Shown here one piece after another: positions 43,003 to 55,637 of a stretch of DNA of 64,000 bases. The notes under the pieces were generated by a model that searched no databases, was not told the origin of the DNA, and saw nothing but the letters and a program-made list of their open reading frames with translations. The translations under genes were made by a program, and so were the position numbers. Every line of letters begins with the position of its first letter. Within the stretch, counting starts at the first letter, position 1. The stretch lies in assembly GCA_947579665.1 (NCBI GenBank), contig CANPUZ010000031.1, positions 1,116,001 through 1,180,000 on the forward strand, in the 5' to 3' direction. The stretch comes from Sympetrum striolatum. Lineage: Eukaryota; Arthropoda; Insecta; Odonata; Libellulidae.

Positions 43003-44984
43003 TTTTCAGGTTATCACTTCTTCTCAAGAATGAAATTAAAGAAACATTTTCCTTAAGGCCATCATACACGAGGAAATATTTTTGTAAAAATTAAAGAAAA
43101 TATTTCTTTCAATATCCAACATGGCAGATTGGCCATACAGGGGAAAATATTTCCAAACATGGTGGATCCGAGATATTCATGCAAGATTTTCTTGCGCATC
43201 GCATTCGCACGATTGTTTTAAAAACAAAAAAGTGCATTTTGTGCTAGCTTTTTCATATTGTGAGGTGCGTATCTTCGTATTCAAGTATCTTGAAAATTCA
43301 ATTATGTATTATACTATTATATTATACTACATATATATTATTCCATGAAATATAATAAAATTTAAAGACTAAAGGTTGTCATTCACATCATTAGACATAT
43401 CGCATCGTGTCTCATTACAGATAATATACAGTATTATTTGAACTGAAATACATGAATACTTAATATTTATTTGGTATATACTTTTAAAAAGAAATTCTTT
43501 ATTAAAAGTACACGGAAAATTACTTTTTCTCGTGAATTAAATTAAACTATAAAAGTTTCTTTTAAATGTAAAAAATAAATGTACATTGTAGACATTACAG
43601 CCATCATTTGTTCAGTTTCCAACTTTGATTATAGCACACATTTCAAATCTGTTTTTCTTATACTTCTTCAGCATTACATGATCAGGCATCTTTGTAGAAA
43701 TAAATATGCAAATAGCTTCTTGAAGGATCACACTCTTTGGTGAACTATAATATTTCTGTTTTCACAACTATCTGTCTAAAGTGCGAGGATGTGACTCCTG
43801 CATTTCCCTCTTTCTTTGCAAGTTTATAATATATTTAGTAAAATTGTTTAACTGCTAGTTTTAATAAATCACACAAATTTTAGGTAATTTTTTTCTGATC
43901 CCTCTCTTATATATTTGATAAAATATGTCATCTGAGGAGGAGGAATGTATATTCTTTCAATGGAGCCTGAAACGTCTCTCGCTAGCTGTTTCTTTGGGAC
44001 GAATGAAGTTTGATTTGGGAATACCTCAACACATGAGACCCCCTTCAATACAGCACAATATATAAGCATTACATTTCATTATATCACTTAAAATGTTTGG
44101 TTATTAGAGTAAACATGACAGCCCTTAACTTCTTATCTCTCTATCAAAGACAAAACCAATAACGAAATTTTGCTCCAATAACTGTTTTCTTCCAATATAA
44201 AGATCAAATTTGGAAACATATCAGGTCACAGCATCACACATGTACCATTCTTTGAATCATCACTTTATACCTAATTTTTTCTGAGTGTGGTAAAAAGGAT
44301 AAAATTTTACTTCAAATAAATTTAACTTTTGAAAAATTTACCAGTTTGCTATTGGAATTACTAAATGCTTCATTAATTTTGGAAGATTAATATCATATTT
44401 TATTAAATAATTATTCTCTGGTGCATTTGGATAATGCAATCTTCTTGTAATAAAAGAGAAATGATTTTTTACTTTTGGATTATTTTTGGTCTTGACCAAG
44501 ACATTGTAGTTTTTAAAGTTCTCATTTTGTTATGGCTTTTTATACTCCCACTGTAATTTTAGCTGAATTTCCTACTAGATGTGTGATTCATAATATCATC
44601 TTCAATATTATCTAAATCTGCAGCAAAAATTCCCTGTCCTCTTCTTCAAAGGCAAGGTAGGATCTTGGTCCTTAATCTCTTCTGTAAATAAGTAATGTTG
44701 GAAACTTTTTCACTAATAGATTTAAAAAAAAGGTTTAAATTTAAAATAATTACATAAAATTATATTTTCCTAAAAACATTGGAAATAGTCTATACATCAA
44801 CAAAACAATTGATAAATGAAGTTCTAATTTATCAAGAACATATATCTTGCAAATATCTTTTCTTCTTTGTGAAATCATTGATGATGTTTGAAGCCTCATC
44901 TTGGGCAAATGCTAAAATAAAATTCTTAAAGATATACTTATCTGATTTCAATTGAATAAAATTAGTGGTATATCATATTATACT
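43003..44984. other. AT-rich, no recognised gene
   Basis: No supported coding, RNA or repeat feature. TTTAT at 44985-44989 is the Copia target duplication. Confidence 0.5.
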
Positions 44985-44989
44985 TTTAT

Positions 44990-45223
44990 TGTTGAATTGT
45001 ATTTAGTAAACTACATTTCTACATCATCTGCTCATTATCATGTGTTCATTGTTTTTATTTGTGCATGTGGTGCTCTCTTGTATGTGTTTCCGCATTGATA
45101 TACCGTTAGTTGTTTCGCAGTCTTTTCGCGTGTATGACATGTGTAATGGCGTGAATAAAGACGCACTCCCTATGTATCTGCTTGCATCTCTTTTCCATTG
45201 CACCTGAAACTACCTTTGTAGTA
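44990..45223 (+). repeat. 5' LTR of the Copia element
   Basis: It starts TGTTG, ends ACCTTTGTAGTA and contains AATAAA at 45154-45159. No clear TATA box was seen. Confidence 0.85.
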
Positions 45224-45240
45224 GGTTATGGGCCCAGAAC
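45224..45240 (+). other. Primer binding site (half-tRNA initiator Met type)
   Basis: GGTTATGGGCCCAGAAC directly follows the LTR. The GTTATGGGCCCAG core is the site used by Copia elements that prime from an internal fragment of initiator tRNA-Met. Confidence 0.75.
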
Positions 45241-45298
45241 GTGTAGGAAAGAATTTGGAATAACGTGGATTGGCGGAAAACATATCTGCATCACCTCA

Positions 45299-48200
45299 AA
45301 TATCTCGAGTTCGGGCGCCTTACCAGCGGTTGATAAATTGCAAGGTACGAGCAATTATAATAACTGGAAGTTCTTGATGGAACTGTATTTGGTGCATGAA
45401 GATTTATGGGATTACGTGCAAATGCCGACTGTTCCTGAAAGTGAGGCAAAGAAAGACCAGAAGGCTAGAGCGAAAATTTGCTTGATGATCATGCCGCATT
45501 GTTTAATCCATGTACGAGCTGCGAAGACGGCAAAGGAGGCCTGGGATAACCTGAAAGCTGCGCACGAGGACAGAGGGCTATCGAGACGACTTGGATTGCA
45601 GCGGAGACTATTCGGGGTGAAATTAAACAACTTTGAGACCATGGAGAGGTATGTCACAGAGGTCATGCTTTTGGCTCAGCAGTTGGCTGATATAAGTGCT
45701 CCCATTGACGATGAATTCATCGGAGTAATTATGTCGAGTGGTCTCTCATCCGACTACGATCCTATGGTTATGGCACTGGAAAGCTCCGGAGTCAAGATAA
45801 CCAGCGACTTTGTGAAGGGGAAGCTGCTTCAAGAGGATGTCAAGCGTGGATCCACGAGCATGCAACTGGCGGGAGATGCTGCGTTGCTGTCTAGTTCCAG
45901 GGGCAAGAAATCTCCAGCAGCAGCAAGTGGTTCCAAACAGAAGCGGAATGTGCAAAAGGGTGAATTTAAATGTTATAAATGCAATGAGCCAGGGCACATG
46001 GCCAGGGACTGTCCAAGGAATCAAGTGAGAAGTGGTTCTAACAGAAGAGAAGTTAAAGAATGGTCATTGCTCACTGCATTGTCAGCAAATGTAAATTCAA
46101 AAAGTTGGTATGTGGATTCAGGTGCCACAAATCACATGACTAACAGCAAGGACTGGTTAGTAAATTACAGAACATCCTCAAGCCTAGAAGTACTTTGTGC
46201 AAATAATGAAAAATTGACAAGTAGTGGTATTGGTGATGTGAAAATAAGGGTTAACAATGTGGATGGTGAAAGGCTGATAAAAGATGTTTCATATGTTCCT
46301 AATCTTTCTAGTAATTTATTATCTGTGAATGCTATGGTTAAAAAGGGCATGGTTGTTGTATTTGATGCATCAGGGTGTAAGATTTTCCACAGCAATGACT
46401 GCAGAGTGGAAGGAGATGCCAAGGTAACTGCTACCGTGGTTGGAGGAATCTACAGGCTTGATGTGCCACCAGCAACTGCCAACGTAGCTGCCATTAGAGA
46501 GAGTCAGGAATTATGCCACAGGAGACTGGGTCATCTGAACAGATACTACATGAAGCAACTCAATAATATGGCCACAGGTATTTCATTTGATGGAGGAGAT
46601 GGAAAAACCTGCATTTTCTGTGTGAAGGGGAAGCAAACGAGGCAGCCATTTAGCAAGGTAAAGGCAAAAAGGGCTAAGGATAAATTGGGACTCATTCATT
46701 CAGACCTATGTGGACCCATGGTTCATGGTCTGGAGTAAGATATCTTTTGACATTCATTGATGATAAGACCAGAAAAACCTTTGGTTATTTTTTAAAATGT
46801 AAAAGTGAGGTAACATCAAAGTTTCTGGAGTTTAAAGCAATGATTGAAAATGAAACAGGAATGAATATAAAGATTTTACGTTCTGACAATGGCAAAGAAT
46901 ATGTGAATAATGAGTTGCAGCAAATTTTCAGACAAGCTGGAATCAAACATCAACAGACTGTGCGGTACACCCCGGAGCAAAATGGAGTGGCTGAGCGAGC
47001 CAACAGAACCATCATAGAGAAGGCTCGGACTATGCTTCAGGAGGCTGAACTAAATTAAAGGTATTGGGCTGAAGCTGTAAACACGGCCATCTACCTAAAG
47101 AATCAATCACCCACTAAGGCAGTAGTGGGGATGACTCCTGAAGAAGCATGGTCAGGTGAAAAAATTGATCTTGGTCAATTGAGGGTTTTCGGCTGCAAAG
47201 CTTATATGCATGTGCCCAAGGAATGTAGGAAGAAACTGGATCCTAAAAGTCAAGAGATGATATTTGTGGGATATTGCGAAAACACAAAAGGATATAGACT
47301 AATTAATCCATGTTATCCTTCAAGGGTGTATAAAGCTAGGGACATAATATTTGTTGAGAATGAGATAAATTGTGAAAATAATGTCCAACAGCTGAAGATA
47401 GCAGCAGAGGAAGAAGAAGAAGGAATTATTTATGAAGTTCCAAAGGATGCAGCAGGGACAGTGGCATCCCCATTGGTCTCGGCTATGGAAGTGTCTGATG
47501 GACTTGAGATGGAGCCTCGAAGCGAAGCATCTTTAATGGAAGATGAGGACCAGCTGCCAAACCCTGATGTACCCTTGTCAACTGATTCTGTTGATGATGA
47601 ACCAAGATATCCAAGAAGGGAACCCCATCCTAAAGAATATCCTGATTACATACTCTATCAGGCGATTATGGAAGATACTAAGGATTTGACACTAAATGAG
47701 GCACTGAGTGGAGCAGATGCTGCTCATTGGAAGGCAGCCATGGACTCTGAATATGAGTCTCTTCAACGCAATAAAGCTTGGGTGCTTGTGGACTTGCCCA
47801 GGAACAAGAAAACAGTTAAGTGTAAATGGGTTTACAAAGTCAAAAGGGATTCTGATGGGCTTGTTGACCGATATAAAGCGCGTCTTGTTGCTAGGGGCTT
47901 CACCCAGAGACATGGTGTTGACTATGAAGAAACTTTTTCCCCAGTAGTGAGGTATTCCACTCTAAGATTTTTGGTTGCCCTTTCAGTGGAAATGGACTTG
48001 GACATTAACCACATGGATGTGTCCACAGCTTTTCTGAATGGTGACCTAGAAGATATAGTTTATATGAACCAGCCAGAGCGTTTATTGGTTAAAGGGAAGG
48101 AAAACAAGGTATGTTTGCTTAAAAGAGCAATTTATGGTTTAAAACAGTCATCAAGAGCTTGGTATGAAAGAATTAATCTTGTCTTGTCTGACATGGATTT

Positions 48201-49218
48201 TGAGAGATTAGAAAATGAACCATGTGTTTATCGCAAAAAGGACAAATCCATTCTTGTAATTGCGTTATATGTTGATGACATTTTTATTTTTAGCAGTGAC
48301 TTGAAAGAGAGAGATGAACTTAAGGAGAAGCTTATGTCCAAATTTGAAATGAAAGATTTAGGTAATGTAAAGAGTGTGTTGGGCATGAGGGTACGCAGGC
48401 AAAATGGCAACATATTGTTGGACCAGAAAAGGTACATACAAGATGTCTTGACAAAATTTAATATGTCTGAGTGTAAACCTGTCTGCACACCAATGGAGGT
48501 AAGCCATCACCTATCCAAAGGTTCTGAGAATAATTTTGATGTTGATGTCGGTAAATTGCCACACCAACAATTGGTTGGATGTTTAATGTACTTGGCTGTG
48601 TGTACTCGACCAGATATTTTGCATGCTGTGGGAGTTCTAAGCAGATTCAATACTTGTTTTGGGTTAGAGCACTGGAAAAGTGCCAAGCGCGTTTTGAGAT
48701 ATTTGAAGGGTACATTGAATCATGCTCTAGTTTTTAAGAAAACTCATGAAAGTATTGTTGGTTTTGCGGATGCTGACTGGGCTGGCAACAAGTGTGATAG
48801 GAAATCCTGCACAGGGTTTGCCTTCAAATTTGCAGGCGCTGCTGTCTCGTGGGAGAGCCGAAAGCAAAGGACTGTTGCCCTGTCCAGTACAGAGGCAGAA
48901 TATATGGCTCTCTCTGAAGCAGCGAAAGAGTGTATATTTCTCCATAATTTATCGAATTGTATTTTAGGGAAAGAAGATCCTATTGTTCTGTTTAACGACA
49001 ATCAGTCAGCTCAAAAGCTTAGTACAAATCAGATGTTTCATAGCAGAACGAAACATATTGACATTCGTCATCATTTTGTTAGAGAAGCTTTGAAATCAAA
49101 TGTTGTGAAATTGGATTACTTGAGCACCGAAAGTATGACAGCAGACATTTTAACCAAAGCATTAGCCAAACCCAAGCATGAAAAGTTTGTTCATGAATTG
49201 GGACTACTGGAAATGTAG
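45299..49218 (+). pseudogene. Copia gag-pol polyprotein, one frameshift and one stop
   Basis: Domains in order: Gag (NYNNWKFLMELYL onward), zinc knuckle CYKCNEPGHMARDC (about 45970-46011), aspartic protease WYVDSGATNHMT (about 46108), integrase with H..H..CxxC (CHRRLGHLN, CIFCVKGK). The D-D-E triad is in HSDLCGPM, RSDNGKEY and GVAERANRT. Reverse transcriptase carries YVDD (about 48270), and RNase H has ADADWAG and SSTEAEYMALSEA. Stop at 49216-49218. The frame shifts near 46720, just after HSDLCGPM, and an in-frame TAA at 47056-47058 follows QEAELN. The frame opens upstream without a clear ATG, so the true start is uncertain. Apart from these lesions the polyprotein is intact. Confidence 0.92.
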
Positions 49219-49219
49219 C

Positions 49220-49230
49220 TTAAGGGGTAG
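49220..49230 (+). other. Polypurine tract of the Copia element
   Basis: TTAAGGGGTAG directly upstream of the 3' LTR start TGTTG, the expected plus-strand primer site. Confidence 0.7.
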
Positions 49231-49466
49231 TGTTGTAAGGGGTATTTAGTAAACTACATTTCTACATCATCTGCTCATTATCATGTGTTCATTGTTTTTA
49301 TTTGTGCATGTAGCGCTCACTTGTATGTGTTTGCTCATTGATATACGTTAGTTGTTTCGCGGTCTTTTTATGTGTATGACATGTGTAATGACGTGAATAA
49401 AGACGCACTCGCTATGTATCTGCTTGCATCTCTTTTCCATTGCACCTGAATCCTTCCTTTCTAATA
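49231..49466 (+). repeat. 3' LTR of the Copia element
   Basis: It matches the 5' LTR from TATTTAGTAAACTACATTTC to CCATTGCACCTGAA. It contains AATAAA at 49396-49401 and ends CTTTCTAATA before TTTAT. Confidence 0.85.
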
Positions 49467-49471
49467 TTTAT

Positions 49472-52400
49472 TTTACTTAAAGACTTACCCTTATCCTTTT
49501 ATGTTGTTGTGTTTATATGATTGCAGATGTCCTTAAACATGTTTTTGGCATCTCCAGAGATGTATACCTACAACTGATTCCTTATCCAAGAGCTGTTCCA
49601 AGGAAGCCCCCAAATTTCTCAATATTGTCCTAAATTTAGACATTACTAATTTACAATTGGCACAATATACATGGTAATTTAAGTGATTCTTATCATAAAC
49701 TAACTATGCTGTGCAAACTTATGTTTTTAAAATGTTTACCAAAAGGAAATTTGTTGAGCCAATGGAGTGAAATATGTACAACATCCAGTCAACTGTTTCT
49801 AGTAATTTTGTAAATTTTCTCACAAGTTCGCAGATCAAGAAAGGTAATGTATATTATGGCATCAGCCTTCCAAAGACAAGGTACTTAAGAATACAAGAAA
49901 TATGCTATATCTTAAATTTTGAACAGCAATTTTATGGATGAAATCTAACTTACTTAATTGTTATCTAGCATAATGTGGTTCTTAAATTGTTAAATTTAAT
50001 TAATATACATACTTTAGGTGAAATTGTGTTTTCAATTTTCTACCTATCATCTTATGTACATAGAAATAGTTGAAAGTGTATCTAAATTTTTTTATTACTT
50101 ACTATATTTTGATAATATGGAGTACAATTCTTATTTTATCAGGAATATTCTTCATTTCAATAAATAAGGTTAATCCTTGTAAACTAATAGGGCTGAAATA
50201 GGATTAATAGTGATTTAAAATTTTGCTTTTTCAATTGCTTTATACTGTAGAATGTGGTGAAATATTCAATTTTATATAGTCTGCTGCATCTTTAAAAAAT
50301 ATTTATATCATTTCTTTTTAATCTAAAATATGTGTCTAGATGTGTAATACCTTACCTCCAAATGGCAATTTGGTGATAAGAAAGTTACAAATACAAATGC
50401 CAATAACTGAACCAATCATTATCAACCGATTGAAGCTATACAATTTATTCCTAAATGTAAGGCTAGACTTTCAAGCTTTTTAGTATAATACCACTAATTC
50501 TAATTTTATATGGCATTGCTATTCATCTGCTGGTCAAGGTTAACAGCATCAGCAGCAATTCAAACCGTACAGCCTCCCTATATATGAGATACTCCATCTT
50601 GCAAAAGGAGTTGAATAATTTGTAACTGGTCATATGATATTTTTTATGACAATTGAATTTTTATTCACATATGTTCAAGAATAGAATATAGCAAATATAT
50701 AAGTTATCACTTTCATTTCATACAAACAAGACTCAGAGAGTGTCATAAATGAAAAATGGGGGAGGAACACAAACTGATGACCGATAAAGATCATCTGCCC
50801 TTGCCCTAGATCCTGATGACAATTGTTTTATTCAAGATAAGGCACAACAAAAGGTAATACAATTAGTATGGAATTGCTATGATAAAACAGTGAATGTTAC
50901 TCAAATAGTAGGGCACGGGATGCGAATTATTTGAAGATAGAATACTAATTGTACTTCATTTGAAGATAAAAGACCAAGTTATAAATAAATAATTAAGGAT
51001 AAACTTACTAAATCAGTTCAGAGAAACTACGTTCTCAGAAGATGTAACGAATATAATGTGAACTTCCAATTATATAGGACTTTCTGATATTGCGAGGAAG
51101 ATCAGGGAAATAGGTGCTAGAATGAATCATTTCAAGAAATCATTTGTTTGAAAATTATAGGTGAAAGAAATTGATTAGGTGAATAAGGTCAAGGTGCTTG
51201 CACTCTCTGTCACAAACTGAAAGGTGGGTTTTATCTTATCATATGAATGCAGTTATAGAGAACAAAGTTTACTCTCAGTAAGCTTTTTAAAATGTAATTT
51301 AATAAAGTAACCTAAACAAATTGAAAAGATTCTCGACAACATATTTAGCTCCACTACATCCATCATAAAACCCAGAATATCAAGAGAGTGATAAAAATAG
51401 TTGATTCAAAACATTGTTCCTCACAAATCTTTTCAAAGTGTTTTATAAAATCTATTTCAAGATTTTAGGAGTCATTAAGTTGTCAATATTCACATTACTC
51501 TTTAGATTTGTCTTCCTTTATTTGGGCAGAGTGATGCCCAATAAATCCTGGAAACAAAAGTATTTGTTTCATTTAAATTATTTGCAACTTGAGTATTTGA
51601 TTAACAGGGATGAGAGAATTTTAGGTGAATTCTTATTCAATTAAATTGGCGAATCAATTCTGAATATAAGATATATGACTCCATTTTGTATTAACAATGT
51701 AATCTGTGATATTTTTCCATTTCCACCATGAAAATAACGAACAGAATACACGTTCTTAGTAAACCAAATGAACATCAAGCAATGCTCAGTCACCTGGTAC
51801 TAAATATATGTTGTATTGTTATATTCCATCAATCTATATTTATGTTTGTGACTATATGGATATTCTACCATGTACTGTATTATTTTAGTTAATTGACAGA
51901 TCTCATATATCTTTATGTATGATAGTTCTTAATCATGATTTATGATTTTATTTTCCTACTTCTAATATATATATATTGTAGTTTAATTTTACAGCCTAAG
52001 GGAGGTTATTGGAGGGGTTTCCCTCCCCTCTTTGGGCGAATGCCGAGCTTAGAATCATTTTTGTGTTCCCCTCAAACGTTGCCACCTGGTCAACTTGCAA
52101 CGCAAACTTAAATAAATATAACAAAGCAATGGAGTAAAAGCTTTCCCTTAAATCTCTTGTTGCGGTTCCCGCTTACTTCCTATTAAATAGAGGTGATCTG
52201 AAAATTTGATTTCATTTCATTACTCACTTGACCTTAAACTCAATACTAACGGTATGAAAATTGAGTCTGATGCCTTTAATTAATTGAGTTATTGGTATCA
52301 GATATGTCATGACCCAAAAGTATAATATAAGAGATCGCTTCAATGGAATTTCTGTTGAAAGAAAAATTTTGGTTATGTTGCCCCAGTTGCCGAGCATATT

Positions 52401-52540
52401 ATGTTATATTAATTTTCGTAGTTATATGCTGGAATATGCTAGAATTTAGGCTGCAACTATACTGCTGAACTTATTATAGGAGGTCGCTCAATGCACAATG
52501 CCCTACCGTATCTTCATTAAATTAAAATTTTAGTAATATC
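49472..52540. other. AT-rich, no recognised gene
   Basis: 3 kb without supported coding or repeat signals. A short near-palindromic patch, GGAGGGGTTTCCCTCCCC, lies at 52012-52029. A 76-codon frame at 51414-51644 has no known motif. Confidence 0.45.
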
Positions 52541-52544
52541 ATAG

Positions 52545-52751
52545 AGTAAGGATCTGGTGATCTTCTATTGTGCTGCATAGTTAGTTCACAGTAAAGACCC
52601 GGGTTCGATGCCAGACGATGAAACGTCAGCGAATTTTGAAGAAAATTTCAGTCCTTTTTTTTTCTTTTTAGGTCCGTCCCGATATGATGCCGATATGAAA
52701 TAAGTATTGCCGATCTGCTTGCAGTATGCAAGCTACATATTACTCGTATAT
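52545..52751 (-). repeat. Composite B-box repeat, first module only (reversed)
   Basis: Only the palindrome end and the first 11-mer (GGTTCGATGCC, about 52603) are present. It is fused head-to-head with the next fragment. Confidence 0.85.
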
Positions 52752-53068
52752 ATATATACGAGTAAAATGTTGCTTGCATAATGCAAGCAGATCGACAACA
52801 CTAATTTCATATCGGCATTACATCGGGGCGGTCCTCAAAAGAAAAAAAAAAGGATTGAAAATATTTGCAAAATTCCCTTCAATTAAATCTTCTGGCATCG
52901 AACCCGGGCCTTTCCGGCAAACTTACTATGCAGCACAGCAGAAGTTCACCATCACTAACTATGTGTGAAAATTCAAGCAGAAATATTTGCTGCAACAGCC
53001 TCAAACGACTACTTCTACTTTTCACGAATGTAAATGGCTCTCTGGATTCGAACCAAGGACGGTCATCA
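52752..53068 (+). repeat. Composite B-box repeat, first two modules
   Basis: 11-mers near 52896 (GGCATCGAACC) and 53044 (GGATTCGAACC). It breaks at about 53065, exactly where TNP2-type coding sequence begins. An open frame crosses the junction. Confidence 0.8.
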
Positions 53069-53069
53069 C

Positions 53070-54458
53070 ATCAAAAATTATTGCCCCAATAATATGTGTT
53101 GATGCGAAAGCGAGGAGTGACATGCAAAACATTACTTCTTGCAATGGAAAATTTGGTTGCTCATTTTGTGAACATGAGGTACACATACATAATATCAATG
53201 AAAAATCAATGTTCTGGTATATAATTTTGTAAATCCTCCACCAAAGTTGCGAGATGGCAAAGAAATGCTTGCTCAAGCTCAAAGGGCTGTAAACAAAAGT
53301 GAGCGCATACATGGTGTTATTGGGCCATCTTGTCTTGCTTTAATACCATCTGTCAATCTGTCTTCATCTTTTATTCCTGATGCTATGCATGCTGTTTACT
53401 TAGGAGTGTCAAGGCAATTCATGTATTTGTGGACTGAGAGTAGGTACTTCAGGGAGCCATGGTACATTGGCAGAAAAATTGATGAAGTTGATGGCCTTCT
53501 AATGTCCATTCGCCCTCCTAACACAATTTGCCGCTTGCCAAGAAGCATCAAAGATATGAAGTATTGGAAAGCCTCTGAATACCGGTCATGGCTGTTATTT
53601 TATTCCCCTCTATGCCTAGAAAATTCATTACCTGTTCCCTACCTCCAACACTGGCTGCTTCTATCTGCTGCCATTTTTCTACTTTCGCAGGAGAAATTAA
53701 AAATGGTTGAGATCGAGTTGTCTGTGAAATTATTAATGATGTTTTGTGTGGGTACACAGAAACTTTATGGTGTAAGACACATGTCATACAATGTACACCA
53801 GCTCTCTCATTTAGTCCGTGGAGTCAAGGATTGGGGTCCCTTGTGGGCCACTTCTTGCTTCATGTTTGAGAATTTAAATGGGCAGTTACTCTCATTTGTC
53901 CATGGGACAAACTTTGCTAGCGAGCAGATAATAGGTACCACTTGCCTCATCAAATCTTTGCAGATGTTAAAGAGTCGGAGGATGATTGAAGTGCACGATA
54001 TTAAATCTTTAGGAGCTCCCATTCATGAATTTCATCATAGCCTGAACAGAAAGGCAGTTGATGCCTTAACTAAATGTGCATTGAGTAATTATTTTTCTTA
54101 TTCCCGAGCTCATATTGGGGGGAAAGGGATATTCACCAGTACCATGTACACAAATGAGGGAAAAAGGAATAGTTCAATCATTATTTATGAAGAGGGAAGG
54201 GAAAGGAAACAGTATGGAAGAGCTGTGTGCTACTTGAAACTACCATCTGGTGAGATGTATGGCCTTGTACAGAAAATGAATGTATGTGAAAGTAACAGGT
54301 TTGTAATAAAAAATGTTAAATATGGTCTGAAACAATTTAAAGATGTCAAATTTACACAAGACTATGAGATTGTAATGCTAAAATCATTTAAATCAAAGGT
54401 TATCTTTCATGAAAAAACAATTATGATTTTGCCAAATCATCATGAAATAAATTTGTAA
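53070..54458 (+). pseudogene. TNP2/CACTA-like transposase remnant
   Basis: A short block (53070-53180) encodes IIAPIICVDAKARSDMQNIT and FGCSFCEHE, matching the D-x-PAR ... G.y.C..C.H pattern of Transposase family tnp2 (EnSpm/CACTA). An intron or frameshift follows. The main frame (about 53247-54458) continues GVIGPSCLALIP, FIPDAMHAVYLGVSRQF and HQLSHLVRGVKDWGPLWATS, then FENLNGQLLSFVHGT. These are conserved blocks of the DDE domain of this family, as seen in many arthropod transposase-domain proteins. The N-terminal third is missing because a composite repeat abuts it. The C-terminus looks complete. Confidence 0.75.
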
Positions 54459-55137
54459 AATTTTAAATCATGTAAGTGTAAGTGACTTACCCTTAAAAAG
54501 ATCATTGTAATAAAACGTTGAATGTATTTTACTGTGACTTGTTATTTCCTACGACCTCAAACATATACACAGAGCCACAGTTTTCCCATTTCATTTACTG
54601 ACGGCATGAGGAAGAGTCGGGTTATCAATCTTTATACAGCTAGAAGAGATTGGCAGGGAAAAGTGATACAGGTAAGGAAATCGAAGAACTTAAATGGGTC
54701 CTGAGTTTGGGGGAGAAATAAAAAGGAAAAAAAATACACTCGCTAGAGAAACAACTTAGGCCCTAGTTGTGAATGTTTTCCATTTCCATTCCATTAGCGT
54801 TAAAAATCTTCTAAAATGGTAACTGTGTGAATTGCCTGTAAAATATATGTGCAGTTCCTACAAACTATGCAATTTTAACTTATTTTATAAAGTATGATTC
54901 CTTTTTAATACAGTGCATACCTTGTTACATTGCATTCATTCCTATACAGTGTGTAAATTTTATACAATTTGTATAAACTGTAAACAATTTATACAAATTG
55001 CGTAAAATCTTTATACAGTATGTACACATTGTATACAGGGTTTACGATGTATACAACTGTATACATCCTATACAATGCATACAAAATGTACACACTCTAT
55101 AGAACCTCAATAAAAATTGTATACAGTTTTTTCACTG
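54459..55137. other. Non-coding; TATACA-rich block at 54940-55125
   Basis: A cluster of TATACA and TGTATA words includes the 19-bp perfect palindrome TTTATACAATTTGTATAAA (54959-54977). A short frame at 54522-54704 has no known motif. Confidence 0.5.
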
Positions 55138-55345
55138 GGGGCCTCAAAAAAATTTCAAAAATCCCCGCCATGTATTCTTACGGGGAAAATCGCGACTTTG
55201 GGGCCTTCTGGAATCGAACCCATGAAACCGAGGTTCAAAGTCGGCTTTTTCCTGGAGGTTACACGTCATGGCCATAACGTCGTAAAAATTTCAAGTCGGT
55301 GACACTTGTGGTACATGGTTAGAATTTTGATCCCCTATATATAAC
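55138..55345 (+). repeat. Composite B-box repeat, last module and tail
   Basis: It starts in the CTCAAAAAAATTTC region before the sixth 11-mer (GGAATCGAACC, 55209) and runs to the tail. The tail faces that of the next fragment (tail-to-tail). Confidence 0.8.
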
Positions 55346-55637
55346 TTATCTATTATATATAGATGCTTCTCCGGATTCATTCATGTATATAGATAGATAG
55401 ATAGAGAGGATACAAATTCACAGGCTAAACTAAAAGCGTCATTGACTTGAAATGTTTACGACATATTGGCCATAACGTGTAACCGCCAGAAAAATTGCGA
55501 TTTTGATCCTCAGTGTCATGGGTTCGATTCCAGAGGGGCCCAAAGTCCCGATTTTTTCCATTTAAATGCATTGCTCATATTTTCAGGAATTAAAAAAAAA
55601 TACTTTCCGGATAGGTAGAGAATCGAAACTATGGCGG
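55345..55637 (-). repeat. Composite B-box repeat, tail and last module (reversed)
   Basis: From the inverted tail block to GATAGGTAGAGAATCGAAAC, interrupted at about 55637 by sequence starting GGCGGTATTCATAGTCG. Confidence 0.8.

Larger units (their letters stand above)
44990..49466 (+). mobile_element. Copia (Ty1/copia) LTR retrotransposon, complete
   Basis: Two LTRs of about 235 bp (44990-45223 and 49231-49466) enclose gag-pol. TTTAT flanks both sides (44985-44989 and 49467-49471), a 5-bp duplication as expected. By eye the LTRs differ at roughly a dozen positions plus small indels, so insertion is not very recent. The gene order protease-integrase-RT-RNase H is diagnostic of Copia. The element is in the same direction as the SDR gene. 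Confidence 0.92.
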
